Positions 35,346-47,100 of a DNA stretch of 64,000 nucleotides are shown one piece after another. A program made the position numbers and the translations under genes. Positions within the stretch are counted from its first letter, which is position 1. Every line of letters starts with the position of its first letter. The notes below the pieces were generated by a model, which worked only from the letters and a program-made list of their open reading frames with translations, was not told the DNA's origin and did not search any database. Source of the DNA: Branchiostoma lanceolatum (Eukaryota > Chordata > Leptocardii > Amphioxiformes > Branchiostomatidae); assembly GCF_035083965.1 (NCBI RefSeq), contig NC_089723.1, forward strand, positions 6,037,501 through 6,101,500, written 5' to 3'.

Positions 35346-35489
35346 TAATACATTAACAGGTTGGATCCTTCGGTATTATCATGGAGCATTTATTTGTTCA
35401 TGACAGTAAATACCTCGTAATCCATGCCCTTCAATACAAAAGTAACATAACGCGCCCTATCTGTATCTGTGTCTATATAGCCGGTACAA

Positions 35490-36045
35490 CCGCCATTAGG
35501 CGTAACACACCAGCTTCGCAGGCACGCAGCGCGACAGCAGCTGGTTATATTACACCGAGCGGTCTGTGCATATCTGACTGCAACCGTTCTTTAAAGCTAC
35601 TTAGTGTGAATGCTCCTACAGTACTTTATGACAACGAGTTCCATTCTACTATGGTTCTCGGAAAATACGAATTTTTCAACACATCAATCCTTGGCTGATA
35701 ACTCTGGTACTTAAAAGCATGACTATTTCTAGTCCTCTTCTGAGCTGGCATTAGATACTTATCAGTCGGTACGTCCACATGTTTATTAGTCATTTTGAAC
35801 ATCATGCAAAGTCTGGACGTTGTTCTTCTGTATTCAGGTGACATCCATTGCAGATCTGCTTTCGTTTTGGTGACACTAGCACCCCTGTCATAGTTGTTCG
35901 TGCAGAATCTGGCAGCTTGGTTCTGCACCCTCTCCAGTTGATCTTTATCCTTCTTTGTGTATGGATCCCAAACTGTTGCAAGGTTTGGTCTTACTAGAGA
36001 CGTGTATGCAAGTAATTTTACCTTTGCTGGGCATGCCCTAACTTA
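35490..36045 (-). mobile_element. Non-LTR retrotransposon (LINE) 3' end
   Basis: The minus strand encodes LAYTSLVRPNLATVWDPYTK, then a segment with QNQAARFCTNNYDR and TRNSHAFKYQ, then FPRTIVEWNSLS and a stop, the usual C-terminal end of a reverse-transcriptase polyprotein of CR1/RTE-like LINEs. It is truncated upstream and several in-frame stops follow in the tail. The tail (CAGCTTCGCAGGCACG, AGCAGCTGGTTATATT) recurs at 63205-63290. Dead copy. Confidence 0.8.
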
Positions 36046-36719
36046 TGTTGTTATCATTATTGAAGTCTAGATAGATGAGGTTGGATTTCTTTGAATCTAG
36101 ATGAGGTTGGATTTCTTTGAATTTGTGCTTTTGCTTTTTTTCCCTATGCTGTGACAATTTGAAGTGAAAATGTGGGTCAATAATGGATACAAAAAGGCTG
36201 TTATCAAAAAGTATGTGCAAAAACAAAGCAAACTAAAGCCATATGCGTGCAAATTAAGTGTAAACAAGGTATCCAATGCGGTCAGTGCTGTCACATAAGA
36301 AGTCAGCGCGTGCACGTGTTTAGAGCAAAAACACGCACATCAATAGGACATGATGTAGGATCTCAACTTAACTGGAAGAAGATTGGCACACCCCGCCTCA
36401 TTTTTCTAAAGGCCGTTTAGAATTGCAATTAGATATACTTGAGTGACTCAGTTCTTAAGTTCAATGTACAAAAAGGATAAGGCACTTACATAGATCAAAT
36501 TTCTCAAAAACGCCCTCTAGCATTGCTCAATAGAACTGCACTTTTTGGATGGGTCTACTTCAGCACAACGGACAGGTCCCTTGATTTGGTGTGGACAGCT
36601 GTTTTGATTGATTAGTAAGAAAAGCTTTTGTCATATGTGAAAAGTATATCTCCTGATTAAGCACCTTTATATTGCAAGCCTTGCCAGTACTGCAATTTTC
36701 TACTTCAAAGATGCTTCAT

Positions 36720-36838
36720 CCTCGTGGATCAAAAGCGTCGCCTGGCAATCCTTGCTAGAACTGCATTTTGACAGTTGATGCTTGCAGTTCTAGCAAGGAT
36801 TACGAGGCGCGCTTTTGATCCATGAACATACACGTGAA
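36720..36838. mobile_element. Foldback element, second copy
   Basis: Same inverted repeat as 2571-2665: GGATCAAAAGCG, CAATCCTTGCTAGAACTGCA and their complements around TTTGACAGTTGATGC, with the shared flank GAACATACA on the right. Confidence 0.75.
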
Positions 36839-37165
36839 GGCGTTATAGCAGAGGATACATTTTACTGATAACAATTCCTAGTATCTCGTGAGTTTTTTAC
36901 TTTTAATAGTCAATCACACCAGTTCTAGTTAATAACACACAAGCAAGGGACCTGCCCTTGGTACTGAAAACTAATCAAACACATGGGAACCCGGTAACGT
37001 ACGGATATTCATACTATTGCCATGTAGCAAATATGATTAGCAGGTCGTCTATCGTCTGTATAGTGTGTTGCTTGTAAACAGCTAAATAGTTTTTTTCTTC
37101 AAGAAGACGGCACCTTAAGCTCCGGTAACTTATGTCAGAGGATTTATTTACGATTGTTTTGTCTG

Positions 37166-37430
37166 CGACTATACGCTCGTTCTTATCTAACTAAATGTAC
37201 ACATTTTGTAACCTCCGTTACCGTTTGAAGTAAGGCATTCCTGACATTAAGATTTGCCACATATAAGGTGCCAAACTGTCGTTTTTATGACGACTTAAAA
37301 CTTTTCTGCTTTTAAAAACAACAGTTTGACACCTTATCTGTGGCATATCTTAATGTCAGGAACGTCTTACTTCAAACGATAATGAAAGTTACAAAATGGG
37401 TACATTTAAATGAGAACGAGCGTATAGCGC
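37166..37430. mobile_element. 265-bp inverted repeat
   Basis: Arms of about 110-120 bases: CTATACGCTCGTTCT at the left, its complement at the right, with CGTTTGAAGTAAGGCATTCC and CACATATAAGGTGCCAAACTG inside. No coding potential; a foldback-type element. Confidence 0.75.
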
Positions 37431-37934
37431 CGTACGCCGTACGTTTGAGAAGAAGCGGATGCAATAGGTTGAATATATAAAGCCGTGAACACAAACTTGA
37501 TGTAGTCTCTACCAGACTAACCGCGTCGGTTATAGAGATAACATTTGCCGGGGGACTTTGGCCATGGAGGATAACATTCCCACACAATATTGGACCCTAT
37601 CTCCATAGCCAGCCCCTTCATACACTTGACTCTATTTGGCCAATTTCTACTATTTTCCCAGCGACCCGCAGAGGCTGGTAGAGCCTAAACTTGATGGGCC
37701 ATCGTACGATAGGGTTAGGTGAGTTTACATGGGTCAGTATCTATTTGAGTCCTATAATAGAAAATACTACAATTATAGAATTTCCTCATTAGTCGTACAA
37801 ATTAAGTCCTAAATTGCATAATTTGCACATCATCATGTACATCTCTGTCTAAGCTACATTCATACTAGATATCATGGACATCCGTGACACAGACAGACAT
37901 ATAGACACGCCAATTCTCCATTTTTTCATGGAGA

Positions 37935-38330
37935 TAAGGCTACACCAAGTAATTTTTATGGATGACGTCCTTTGGAGACCCTAAATCTAATGCGAGAGCG
38001 CGAAAGAAAAACAAGAAAGGCCGAAAAAAACAAGATGCCTAGATTTGAAATATAATAGTCGACGACACATGTTAGGACACAAATTGAATGAGAGAACACA
38101 GTGTAACAACTAACAATTCTTTTATTCATCATGAAAAATCAATAATTTGATAAAATCAGTTGAAGTTGAACAGCAGTTGTTGTCCTGTCCTGTTTCTTTC
38201 GATTTGCAACACTGTCGTAACTCTTTGATCATAGTTACAGGAAGCGGAATTTCTTGTTTTTTTTCTGGGAACAGACCAAAATCAATGCGCGCGCGGACGT
38301 CATCCATAAAAATTACTTGGTGTAGCCTAA
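37935..38330. mobile_element. Harbinger-type MITE, 390 bp
   Basis: Element 37938-38327 has about 33-base nearly perfect terminal inverted repeats starting GGCTACACCAAGTAATTTTT. It is flanked by TAA on both sides (37935-37937, 38328-38330), the TWA duplication of PIF/Harbinger. No transposase. Confidence 0.9.
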
Positions 38331-39147
38331 TAAAGCTTGATGCATATTTCAAAGTGCCATACCAGAAATTACTTAATTTGGCACCATTATGGTTTGAGTG
38401 TGAGAGTAGACGTCACCTTTTACAGTTCATATAATGATAAATGAAATAAGTAAAAAAAAGACATGGAATTTCTGATTTTTTTTATTTATTTCAGAGGTTC
38501 AGCCCGAGATTAGAAGAAAAGAGGAGGAGAGTAGAAGAGCACAGGCAGTGAGTCAAGGATCTCAGGGTACATGGACAAGATGGGAAGGAATAAAAGACAG
38601 ATGGGTTAAATGTGGAGCGATTTACACAGATGGGAGCTGAAGGTAAAGAAAAGCTAGCGGAAGAAGCGGAGAAGGCGTCCCGCTGGCTGTGGTTCAGAAG
38701 TGGAGACAAACAGTGGAAGACTCTCGGCTAGCAGTACCTGGCCAGTACTGCTGCCCCCCCCCCCTCCTGGAGGAGGTACTGCTGAAGGGAGGAAGCAGCT
38801 GCAGAAGCCGAGAGGCAGTCGTGACATCACACTGCATTACGTAAGTGTAGATTTTTTTAATTTCTGACATACATGTAGTTCCGCCACCTGTCACCAAGAT
38901 CCCTAAGTAGCATTGAGAACATAAATTGAACGTTAAACGCGTGTGTTCGTTTCTTATCATTGCCCATATTTTCATACTTTTATCAACTTTTGTTACAATA
39001 TATAGTTCTGATAAATGACGATCATAATGATGATGATGAGAAATCTGATGACTTATAAATTACCCGTGAATAAGACAAAGCCCACCACCATGTCAAACGA
39101 TCTTTTTGGATGGAGGAAAAATTCCTATGGGTGCCCTGGGGCGATTC
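38331..39147. other. Spacer, no gene seen
   Basis: Purine-rich sequence at 38495-38700 and a C run near 38752-38764. Nothing recognisable; possibly the 3' UTR and flank of the methyltransferase gene. Confidence 0.35.
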
Positions 39148-41109
39148 TCAGGCCTTCCTTGCCACGAAGTACCCCCCTGCAACGACGCCGAAGTCGTGAC
39201 ACAGCCGCTTGGTGGTGCTGGCCTGTCCGAGCCAGCCCTTGTAGTTGTCCTGGCCGTACAGTTGGGTGTACATGTCGGGATTATTCTTCCACTCAGCCCA
39301 GCGGCTGTAGGTATACTGACTGTAGCTAGACAACTCTTTCATCTACGGGGAAGAAACAAGATGCATGGTTTATGTCGGAAAAATACTCGCTACGCGTTGT
39401 TGTTTTTTTACTACAAAATGTATGCTAGTACTGTGTATCATAAGGTCAGTGCCACTCCCCTTCGAACTAAAGCGCGTACGATGACCAGGTTCACAACAAT
39501 GTTGAATGACAAGAGCTGTTCTTAGCAAGAAGAGTCAGGCAGTCACTCGATTTGTATCTACGAGGGGTGATCAATAAGTCCTCGGCCTCACCCAGAAATT
39601 TGGTGCACAACACAAATATCGGGGCACAATCGTGTAGTATGACGTTTTAGCAATATCCACCAAATTTCAAATTATTGTAGTTATTCCTTTCCACTCGGCG
39701 TCCATGTAAAAATTAGTAGGTAAGTGACGAGAAAAACAAGGTTGAACTGTGATCAGAACTGTGAGGGTCGAGTTCCTCATGGCATGAATCGGCAAAGAAT
39801 ATTTGAAGACAAAATGTTTGATGAACATTCCCTTCTTATTTCAAATAAAAAGAAGCAGATATTTGACTTTCAGCAGAGCAAGTCGGCCCGCACAACTCAG
39901 GTTGCAGCTCAATTATCCATGTCTTTATCCTTCTACCTCACTTAACGTTACTGGGTGTCGCCTGCAAAGTAATAACAACAATGATTTGATGTTTGGTAGA
40001 GATTCATAAAAGCTCTTGTGCTTTGAAATTATTCCCCCATATTTGAGTTGTGCACCTTATTTTTGGGTGAGGCCGCGGGCTTATGCACTTACGGTATAGC
40101 TGATACAATCTCCCTCCGAAGTTTCGTGCAACACATGTACACCATGGCCAGCTAAAGTAGTCGGGTCTCTTATAAATGTTGACGTTTATCGTCAGGTGAA
40201 TGATTTACCTCAATGCCAGTGAATCCAGCGTCCTCCAGCAGGCCTTTGGTCTCCTTCATGGTGGCCATGTCATCAGTGCTGTTCAAGAACTCGGTCAGCA
40301 CTTCCCTCTCCTCACGGTTGATGTCCTTCGTCCGGTAGAAGTCTTCGATGTACCTGAGAATGTCGAGAAACATCCGAAGCTTCATGGCAGGGCATGGCAT
40401 TTGTCGGGCCACAGGCAACAAATTGAAGAGGTAATAACTTAAGAATTAGATTATTTTCTGCAACTATTTTAGACCAATGTGTTACCACAGAGAATGTGCA
40501 TCTCGCGCTACGCAGTTAAAGGAAAGCTGCACAAAAAATTGAAAATCCTTCTATGCTATGCTTGATATATTCCAAAGTCAAATTCTTACTTCAAGTTGTT
40601 TCACATAAGTCCGTCATAGTTCTGGGATTTTCCACAGTTTGCAACTTATGCCGTGCTGACGCCTTCTCGCCTGATAATTGAATTATATGACGTCAGTGTT
40701 TCAAATTTTTCACCTGATGATTGAATTTCAGAACACTGACGTCATATAATACAATCATCAGGTAAAAAATTTCAAACACTGACGTAATATAATTCAATTA
40801 TCAGGTGAGAAGGCGTCAGCACGGCATAAGTTGCAAACTGTAGAAAATCCCAGAACTATGACGGACTTATGTGAAACAACTTGAAGTAGAATTTGACTTT
40901 GGAATATATTAAGCATAGCATAGAAGGATTTTCAATTTTTTGTGCAGCTTTCCTTTAAGACACTGAACAACAAACATCTCGCTAGTTGACTGAAACTTAC
41001 ATAGCACCTCCAGGCCTCAGTAGATCGAAGCATCGTTTGAACAAAGCCGCCTTATCGTCGACGTGGAAGAAGACTTGGATACTCATGATACCATCGAAGG
41101 ACTCTTCAC
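39148..41109 (-). CDS. SAM-dependent methyltransferase, C-terminal exons
   Basis: Three joined exons: 41109-41001, 40353-40209 and 39342-39148 (stop), 149 whole codons. The sequence EESFDGIMSIQVFFHVDDK then DLLRPGG is motifs II-III of class I Rossmann methyltransferases (acidic residue, then the xLRPGG loop). It continues with MYIEDFYRTKDINREEREVL, an inserted helical segment, GLLEDAGFTGIEMKEL, and ends AGGYFVARKA. The layout resembles small-molecule methyltransferases of the methyltransf_11/25 group, such as phosphoethanolamine or sterol-type enzymes; the substrate cannot be told. The exon at 41109 starts inside a codon, so upstream exons must exist, but none with the GxGxG SAM-binding motif was found between 41110 and the DUF4430 gene at 43548. 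Either they lie further away or the locus is 5'-truncated. Confidence 0.75.
39558..40095. mobile_element. Mariner-like non-autonomous remnant
   Basis: The left end CGAGGGGTGATCAATAAGTC is the style of mariner termini. It continues GGCCTCACCCAGAAAT and GGTGCACAAC, which return inverted at 40040-40090 as GTTGTGCACC, TTTGGGTGAGGCC and GGGCTTATGCAC. No transposase frame. Confidence 0.6.
40516..40958. mobile_element. 435-bp long inverted-repeat element with TTAA flanks
   Basis: TTAA at 40516-40519 and 40955-40958 flank arms of about 190-200 bases that are almost exact complements (AGGAAAGCTGCAC...AAAATCCTTCTATGC). The centre carries further nested TGACGTCATATAAT palindromes. It lies in a methyltransferase intron. 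Confidence 0.85.
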
Positions 41110-41190
41110 CTGGGATGAAGAAAAAATAATAATACGTTGAGAATCTAGTATTCTACATGCATGTAACGTTACAAATGTATGTGATTCGTA

Positions 41191-41431
41191 TTCCAAGCAG
41201 AGGTTTCGGTCGGGGGCTACGAGTGGCCGCGATGTTTGGGGTCTGCCTCCCAGCATACTAGCCTGGGTGCCATCCGATAACTACCGGGGCCCCTACACTC
41301 ACAACCCTGAAAAAATGTCAGGGTAGTGAATGTAGGAGACCTGGTAGTAGAAGGATAGCACCCAGCATGCCAGCAGACTGCAATAATCTCGGCCACTCGT
41401 AGCACATACACGCGCGCGCACACACACACAC

Positions 41432-41498
<67 letters not shown>

Positions 41499-41527
41499 AA
41501 TACATACATACGAAACCTCTGCTTGGA
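41191..41527. repeat. Foldback hairpin enclosing a CA microsatellite
   Basis: TTCCAAGCAGAGGTTTCG at 41191 is complemented by CGAAACCTCTGCTTGGAA at 41510-41527, and GCTACGAGTGGCCGCGAT by ATCTCGGCCACTCGTAGC. Between lie a TCAGGGTAGTGAATGTAGGAG repeat (as at 9520) and (CA)n at 41412-41494. Confidence 0.75.
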
Positions 41528-41639
41528 AAATATGTGCTTTTGGTCAATGCCATCTTTGCTGAATCAACATCGGCCTGGCTGGCCTATTATCAAGACTCAA
41601 TACAGACAGTCGGTGTAACGATAAATAACATTTGTTTTC

Positions 41640-43430
41640 TAAGAAGCTCGAAACCTAGAATGCACACTTCTATAGTGGTTTGCTGTTATGTCATCGCTGA
41701 TCGACTAGTACTTCCTCATTCACAACCAGAACGTAAAAATGTGCATAGAGTTTTTCACTACTAGTATCTATGTCAAGTCTAGACAGATTAGTTCCAAATG
41801 GGTTCATATCCAGCCATACTTTGCCAGCCAGTTTCAATACTACTGTGAAATCACGACTTTAGTACAACAAAACGAATTCGTAAACATCCAAACTCCACAG
41901 CTTGCTATTACACGTTGAATTCAGCAAAAATAGGGTAAGGAGATTGAGCCCAAGGGAAGGGCAAATGATATACCATAATGGTGGCCAAACTCCCCTGGCA
42001 TATTAGTTCAGTCAGTGTAATTATCAAGTTAGTCTGGTGGAAACTACGTTATACTTGTCTAGAATCATTCCATATTTCAAGTTCTTGGGTCATCGTGAAT
42101 ACAAGAAATGGAACTCCAGTGAAACACCATCACTTCGAATTCACACTAGTAGGTAGAGCATGTCTACACTGAAATTGAGAAATAACATCAAAGGTGTGGC
42201 TAAACCAACTTCTACGGCTGCCCTGTTCCTACAAATCATTGAGAAAAATTCTGTGTGGAAACTTTAACACCATTTCTCCACATAGCAACACTGATAAGCA
42301 ACTCACCAGATGACAGGTTTCTGTCCAACAGAAGCCAGTTGTGAAAGTGCCACGTTTCTTTCTAACGTGGTAGACTGACTCAGTCACTACCACACCCAGA
42401 CTACCACACCCATGCCCTCCAACCAAATTAAACTTTCACCCTTACACCTGAGCAAGCCTGTGGCTATGGCACTTTCATACTGATGTACTGAACTATGCTC
42501 CAGTACGTTTGTGAAGGTTAAACATCCAGGTGAACAATATATAAGGAGAAATTCAAACTCTACAACTGGATACAAATTCGGAGATTTATTTACGGACGTT
42601 TCGAGTGACATCCATCACTCTTCTTCAGCGTCACTAAAGGACAATAACTTTTCCTATGGTGTTGTCTTACCATAGGAACCTTCATAACTTATTTTACATT
42701 ACAATATGTTGTCTTACCATAGGAATCTTCCTAACTTATTTTACATTACAATGTCGCTTATGCATGACTGTGTGATTTGCCATGTAAAAACCGGTTTTTC
42801 TAGTTATTGTATATGAGTACTGGTTCGTTCTGCTAGTTCACTTTAGTGACGCTGAAGAAGAGTGATGGATGTCACTCGAAACGTCCGGAAATAAATCTCC
42901 GAATTTTTATCCAGTTGTAGAGTTTGAATTTCTCCTTATATATGCTCCAGTAGGCCACTTGAAATACACCAATCACAAACTCCTTAGTAACTCTGTCCAT
43001 TCATCCAAGTAAAAGTAACATTCATGAACAATGTGGTGGGGTTCAGAAACTTTATTGTCACTAAATTACCCACATTGGTGGCAAAGCATCATAGTACTTG
43101 AAACATACGGACGATGTACTAAGGCACCATGGAAGGGGTACAGAAGTAAAAATATCCAAGATCGTCACAAGTCTCGGCCTAGTCTCGTGTTCTCGCGAGA
43201 CTAGGCCACTCCGTGAACAAGACGGACAGGAGTCGTCGAAAATTTGGAGGTGCGTATTTCGCTAACCTTTCCTAAGTCACTGTTTGAAGAATGTTCTCGT
43301 AACTATCCAAGACAAGCGTGCATTCACCACTAGTACTGTGCTATTCTGTGAAAGAACGAACCGTAAAAGTACATGTAGATAGATCATACCGGAAATGATC
43401 AACTTGTTAAAATGGAAGACTAGCTATATA
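41640..43430 (-). repeat. Dispersed 3' module, long copy after DUF4430 copy 2
   Basis: Matches 47920-49720 from GAAGCTCGAAAC through CAAGTCTAGACAGATTAG and CATGCCCTCCAACC to CAAGACAAGCGTGCATTCACC. On the minus strand it carries GACAATAAAGTTTCTG (near 43050) about 500 bases after the DUF4430 stop, a plausible polyadenylation signal. It is broken by the insertion at 42506-42940. Confidence 0.8.
42494..42952. mobile_element. Inverted-arm retroelement with 12-bp duplication and hammerhead-like cores
   Basis: A 435-base insertion (42506-42940) is bounded by TATGCTCCAGTA at 42494-42505 and 42941-42952. Nearly perfect arms of about 100 bases (ATATAAGGAGAAATTCAAAC...) face each other. Each arm carries GCTGAAGA, a 6-bp stem GAGTGA/TCACTC, then GAAACGTCC: plus strand at 42851-42887 and complement at 42594-42630. 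No coding frame. Confidence 0.75.
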
Positions 43431-43547
43431 GATGCATATTTCAAAGGGCGAAACCGGGAGCTTGAGAAAGGTTATAATTCTGCCTTTCTACATCTGCTTG
43501 GAGATTATGTCCCCTGCTCCTTCCGGAACTACATAATGTTGGACGTC

Positions 43548-44009
43548 TCACTTGAAACGCGTGTAGAGAAACTCGATGGTGTCCCCATCCTTCACCGAGA
43601 CCAGGTCCACATCTAGAGTAGGATAGAATGATATAAACAAGCAAACGTAACGCAGATGATATAGAAGACGGTGATGATAATAATGACAATCTTATATGTG
43701 GGACAGATGAGGTTTCATGAAGGTCTTTATATCATATGATCATCTATTCATCTATCTATCTATCCATCTATCCATCTCTCTATCCAGCTATCTATCCATC
43801 CATCCATCCATCTCTCTATCCAGCTATCTATCCATCCATCCATCTATCTATCCATCTATCTATCTATCCATCTCTCTATCCATCTCTCTATCCAGCTTTC
43901 TATCCATCCATCTATCTATCCATCTCTCTATCCATCTCTCTATCCATCTCTCTATCCATCTCTCTATCCATCTCTCTATCCAGCTTTCCATCTATCTATC
44001 CAGCTTTCC

Positions 44010-44100
<91 letters not shown>

Positions 44101-47100
44101 CATCCATCCATCCATCCATCCATCTATCTATTAATCTATCCATCCATCCATCCATCTCTATCTCTCTAAATATATATATAAAGATAGATAGATAGATAGA
44201 TAGATATAGATAGATAGATAGATAGATATGGATATAAATATACGATCTATATATGTACGAATATACGATTTCAAGAATGCTGCCCATCTTCTGTCATAAA
44301 ATGGCTTCTTCAAGCCAATTCCACAATATTTGAACCACGCAGTTTACTAATATGACCGAGCAAATCAGTTTATTCCTTTGTGGATCCGTCGTCCTTAGTG
44401 GTCATTCGGACGGTCACAGTGAATAACATTTTTAGACAATAGACCGATCCTGTCGAACACCAGATCGAACGTATAGAACCCCTAAGAAATGGGACAGGGA
44501 GCGTGGCTTTGGGATCGGTCTATTGTTCGTGGGAGGGTTTTGAACATCACATCAAGTCGATGCCAAGGTATTTTTTTTCGGAAAGTGAAAAAAAAATGGA
44601 ATCACGTTGGGTAAAGAGTAAAACGAATATTCTCTGACTTACCACGATGGAAGCGATTTCTCTCGCCGTCCCCAAAGCCCCAAACGGTGTAAGATTCCGC
44701 TGCCGGCTGCAGCTCTTTCAAACCGTTGATGGAATAGATGAAGTGGGACCAGTTCTTGCCGGACCAAACGGCCTCAAACCTACGCATACAGAACACCGAT
44801 CCCTTTATTTAGCTGTCATCAAAACGAGGAACATCTTTGCCAAAATCTTATCACTTTGGTTTCTAATGGAAAGGCCTGCCACCCACAAAGACTGAAAATC
44901 CATGAAGATCCTAAGAGTTACTTCGATCACCAATGGATTGAAGGAAGGATAGAATAAATGAAAGTGAAAATAGCCTACTAGGTGGAGTTCCGGGAAGTAA
45001 TGACACATACACCCTCCTCTTGCAGGGCCGAATCGCTTTAGGTATTGGTGACGCAACAATCAAACAGCTTTCATGGCTTTCAGCCAATCAGAGGAGTGCC
45101 ACAAGCTCTTCGGAAATCCGCAAAGGTCGCAAGGAAGCTATCAGCCAATCAGGTTACGTCTTACATCGCTACTTTGGGTTCAGAACAAAATAACGGCTGT
45201 TTGTGCCAAATAAGGCTAGCTCATTAATTATCTATGAGCAACGGTCAGTAACGTCACCAACACTTAAAATCTTGGACCAAAAGAGCAGGGTCAATGCTGG
45301 AGGCTTTGTTGCCGAGCGATTCGACCCTTCTAGAGGTGGGTAAACACATGGCGGTGTACTTGTAGCGTCTTTACCACTATATCTTCTGTCTTTCCCATGT
45401 CTTAATCATCTCACTTTCTTACAGTTCTCCTCTCCTTCCCTTCTTATTTTACATCACGAAACAACTTACTCGACGGCGCCATCGTGAGCCGCCTGTAGCA
45501 TCAAGTTGTAAACAGAGGTGCCCGGTGGAACCATCACCTCGTTCACTGATATACCTGGCCAGCTTTGGTCCATGAGACTCGAAATTTTCAGTGTCACTTT
45601 TGCTAACCCATCTGTAAAAAGAGTTGAACTTTCTTGTGATGATACTACTGTTAGTTAAGGGTTAATGACCCGCCCCGAGGTGTATATGGTGTCATAACGC
45701 CTGGCCATGTGCTACAACCACCGAATAAAACCACCGAGTGAGCGAAGCGAACGAGGTGGTTTTATGAGGTTGTTATAGCACATGACCAGGCGTTATGACA
45801 CCATATACACCGAGGAAGAGGCGGGTCATTAACGTTATTATCATATAGCTTATCCAAACTGACGCATATAAGAGTAGACAATTTCTGTTTGACGCATAGA
45901 TCCCTTATACTATTAAGAATGCATGTCAGAATTCACATTTGTCCTTTATCAACAGAAGATGATGAAGAATATGTACAACTGTGGCCTGATTTATTTATTT
46001 CAACCACACAGGATAGGAGGGTCGGTTTCAGGTCAGTCAGAAAATGTTATCATTGAAGAATCTCCCTGCAACATGACCTCAGATAAACCTGAATAGAACA
46101 CAGGTTCTTTGGCCAGCAAGAAATGGAACGCGCGGAACCTTAGATAGAACGTGGTTTCTTTGGCCAACAGCAAATGGAACACGCGGAACATTTTTGGGAA
46201 TTTTAGATTTGTTTTCCCTTTTTCATGTATTCTAAGGAATTTTTAGGAATTCTTAGACAGTAAAGATTTTTTTAAACAAGGTTAAGAAAAAGATTCATCA
46301 AATAGATACCCCCTCTACAAAATGCAACGATTATAAAGATTTTTTAAACAAGGTTAAGAAAAGGATTCATCAAAAAGATAACCCCTCTGCAAAATGGAAC
46401 GGTTGTGTTCTGACATGACGTCAATAAGTGGTGTGTTATGGCGTGATAACAGACCACTTATTGTGGGCAATGGTGGCTTCTGATTGGTCGACGCCATCTA
46501 CCTATGTGATAATGATCGTTGGTTACTTAGCAGGGATTTAATTGTGCGGTTGGGAGAAAATGGAGTCGTTCTTAGTTCGCGGTTGAAACAAGATAGGCTG
46601 GCAGAAGACACAACGAGCAGTTTGGCGGTGGTTATAAGTTCTCGGGGAAGAGAATATCGGAAAACCGCGCACATTAAAGTAACAAAAGCAAAAAAGAACT
46701 AGTCATCGACATAAGGTTGGGATTTAAATGGTTCTCAGCCACAGTTTCCCGTCATGGTTACAAGTAATGAGCTGGGACGGACTTCGCTGCATTGAGATGC
46801 CCCCCGTCCTTGTATATATGTAAATATATAATTACTAACAACACTAAAAGTTTCACTTGTCCAGTTCTTGCACATGTCATTGTCCAGCCCTCTTTCTACC
46901 CTTTGTTTGCACCTGTTAGGCTACACCAAGTAATTTTTATGGATGACGTCCGCGCGCGCGTTGATTTTGGTCAGTTCCCAGAAAAAATACAAGAAATTCC
47001 GCTTCCTGTAACTATGGCCAAAGAGTTACGACAGTGCCGCAAATCAATGGGATATGGAAAGAAACAGGACAGGACAACAACTGCTGCTCAACTTCAACTG

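Noticed and set aside
43717-44169. 150-codon frame on the plus strand
   Set aside because: Pure translation of the ATCT/ATCC array.
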